Source: Gammaproteobacteria bacterium (GTDB lineage: Bacteria > Pseudomonadota > Gammaproteobacteria > GCA-001735895). From it: DNA of 6,354 nt. Under the pieces are notes generated by a model. That model had not been told where the DNA came from and ran no database searches. It saw only the letters and a list, made by a program, of their open reading frames with translations. The position numbers and the translations under genes are program-made. How positions within the stretch are numbered: position 1 is the first letter of the stretch; every line of letters starts with the position of its first letter. The DNA is taken from NCBI GenBank assembly GCA_027293245.1, contig JAPUFZ010000047.1:1-6354 (forward strand). The letters run 5' to 3'. Positions 5,591 to 6,354 of the stretch are shown here, piece after piece.

Positions 5591-6354
5591 TTAAACCATC
5601 TTCAAATGATAAGACTTGGGTCGGGTCATGTGCTCAAAACCGACAGATGAGAGCGTACAACCACGGCCAGAATTTTTGACACCGGTCCATGCCAGTGCAG
5701 GGTCGAGATAATCGCAGCGATTCATAAACCAGGTGCCGGTATCGATCTGGTTGCCAATTTCAATCGCAGCATTTTCATCCTGGGTGAATACCGCCGCGGT
5801 CAGACCGAACTCGCTATCATTCATCAGCTTGATTGCCTCTTCATCTCCACTGACTGACATAATGGCAACCACGGGACCAAAAGTTTCTTCGGTCATCACA
5901 CGCATCGAGTGATCGACATCGATCAATACCTGCGGGCCAAGATATGGAGTCCCCTTTTTATCCGCGCTAAAGGTAGCCGGATCGACCAGTGCTTTTGCGC
6001 CGGCAGCGACCGCTTCGTCGATCTGCCCGCGCACGAAATCGGCGGCGCTCGCTTTTACCAGTGGCCCCAGGTTGGTGTCGGCATCATCAGGGCGACCTAG
6101 ATTATAAGTCTTGACCAGATCGACCACGCCATCGACAAACTTCTGCATTATCGACCCGTCGACATATACCCTTTCGATACCACAGCAGGACTGACCGGTA
6201 TTAAAAATGGCGCCATCGGTTACCGTCTCAAGTGCATGGCGCAGATTCGCGTCCTTTCGAACATAGGCAGGATCTTTTCCGCCCAGTTCCAGGCCGGCAC
6301 CGATAAAGCGGCCAACTGCTGCGCGTTCGACCATTTCGCCACCGGCTACTGAAC
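5591..6354 (-). CDS. Aldehyde dehydrogenase, NAD(P)-dependent (5' end outside window)
   Basis: The last 253 residues of an ALDH superfamily enzyme are present. The frame stays open to the right edge and begins there with SVAGGE, matching the GSVAGG cofactor-loop motif of the family, so the ATG at 6334 is an internal methionine and about 230-240 N-terminal residues lie outside. The catalytic Glu in LELGGKDP and the catalytic Cys, first of the pair in NTGQSCCGIER, are 34 residues apart, exactly as Glu268 and Cys302 are in mammalian ALDH2. EETFGPVVAIM and the late PALAWTGVKNSGRG and TRPKSYH segments complete the domain. It oxidises an aldehyde to the acid; the substrate is not evident. The Fe-ADH gene follows 35 bp downstream, suggesting an operon in which aldehyde produced by the ADH is consumed. 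Confidence 0.93.
   Translation of the reverse strand, partial: SVAGGEMVERAAVGRFIGAGLELGGKDPAYVRKDANLRHALETVTDGAIFNTGQSCCGIERVYVDGSIMQKFVDGVVDLVKTYNLGRPDDADTNLGPLVKASAADFVRGQIDEAVAAGAKALVDPATFSADKKGTPYLGPQVLIDVDHSMRVMTEETFGPVVAIMSVSGDEEAIKLMNDSEFGLTAAVFTQDENAAIEIGNQIDTGTWFMNRCDYLDPALAWTGVKNSGRGCTLSSVGFEHMTRPKSYHLKMV

Overview
The window looks like part of the chromosome of a heterotrophic proteobacterium, most likely a gammaproteobacterium. It has moderate GC, and its proteins resemble proteobacterial GMC, iron-ADH, ALDH and Crp/Fnr (Dnr-like) families. It also carries a 22-bp perfect inverted repeat of a kind I associate with REP-like elements in such genomes. This placement is inferred from family resemblance only.

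Layout from left to right. Positions 1-163 hold what may be the 3' end of a rightward gene that I cannot identify. A leftward FAD-dependent GMC alcohol/choline dehydrogenase-like gene follows (168-1811). Next is a rightward fragment of a Crp/Fnr-type regulator (about 1912-2085), which keeps only part of the cyclic-nucleotide-binding fold. A rightward class V PLP enzyme of the cysteine desulfurase/selenocysteine lyase type follows (2227-3717). Its last codons run out of frame over a fragment of a glutamate/leucine dehydrogenase gene (about 3683-3754). A leftward Nudix hydrolase (3756-4244) converges on it. A perfect stem with a 31-nt loop (4311-4385) then separates the Nudix gene from a leftward pair, an iron-dependent alcohol dehydrogenase (4404-5555) and an NAD(P)-dependent aldehyde dehydrogenase that enters from the right edge (5591 onward).

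Function. The ALDH and Fe-ADH genes lie 35 bp apart on one strand and are probably one transcription unit; together they would handle alcohol-aldehyde-acid interconversion. The GMC enzyme could supply a related alcohol or choline oxidation step, but it is not contiguous with them, so a shared pathway is only a guess. The PLP enzyme and the Nudix gene have no obvious link to that chemistry.

The most informative signal is the mosaic structure around the PLP gene. Fragments of two unrelated genes, a Crp/Fnr regulator and a glutamate dehydrogenase, lie directly on either side of it. This suggests that the PLP gene was brought in, or its surroundings deleted, by illegitimate recombination, and that its C-terminal tail was rewritten at the right-hand junction. 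I found no convincing new defence system, CRISPR array, RNA gene or complete transposon.
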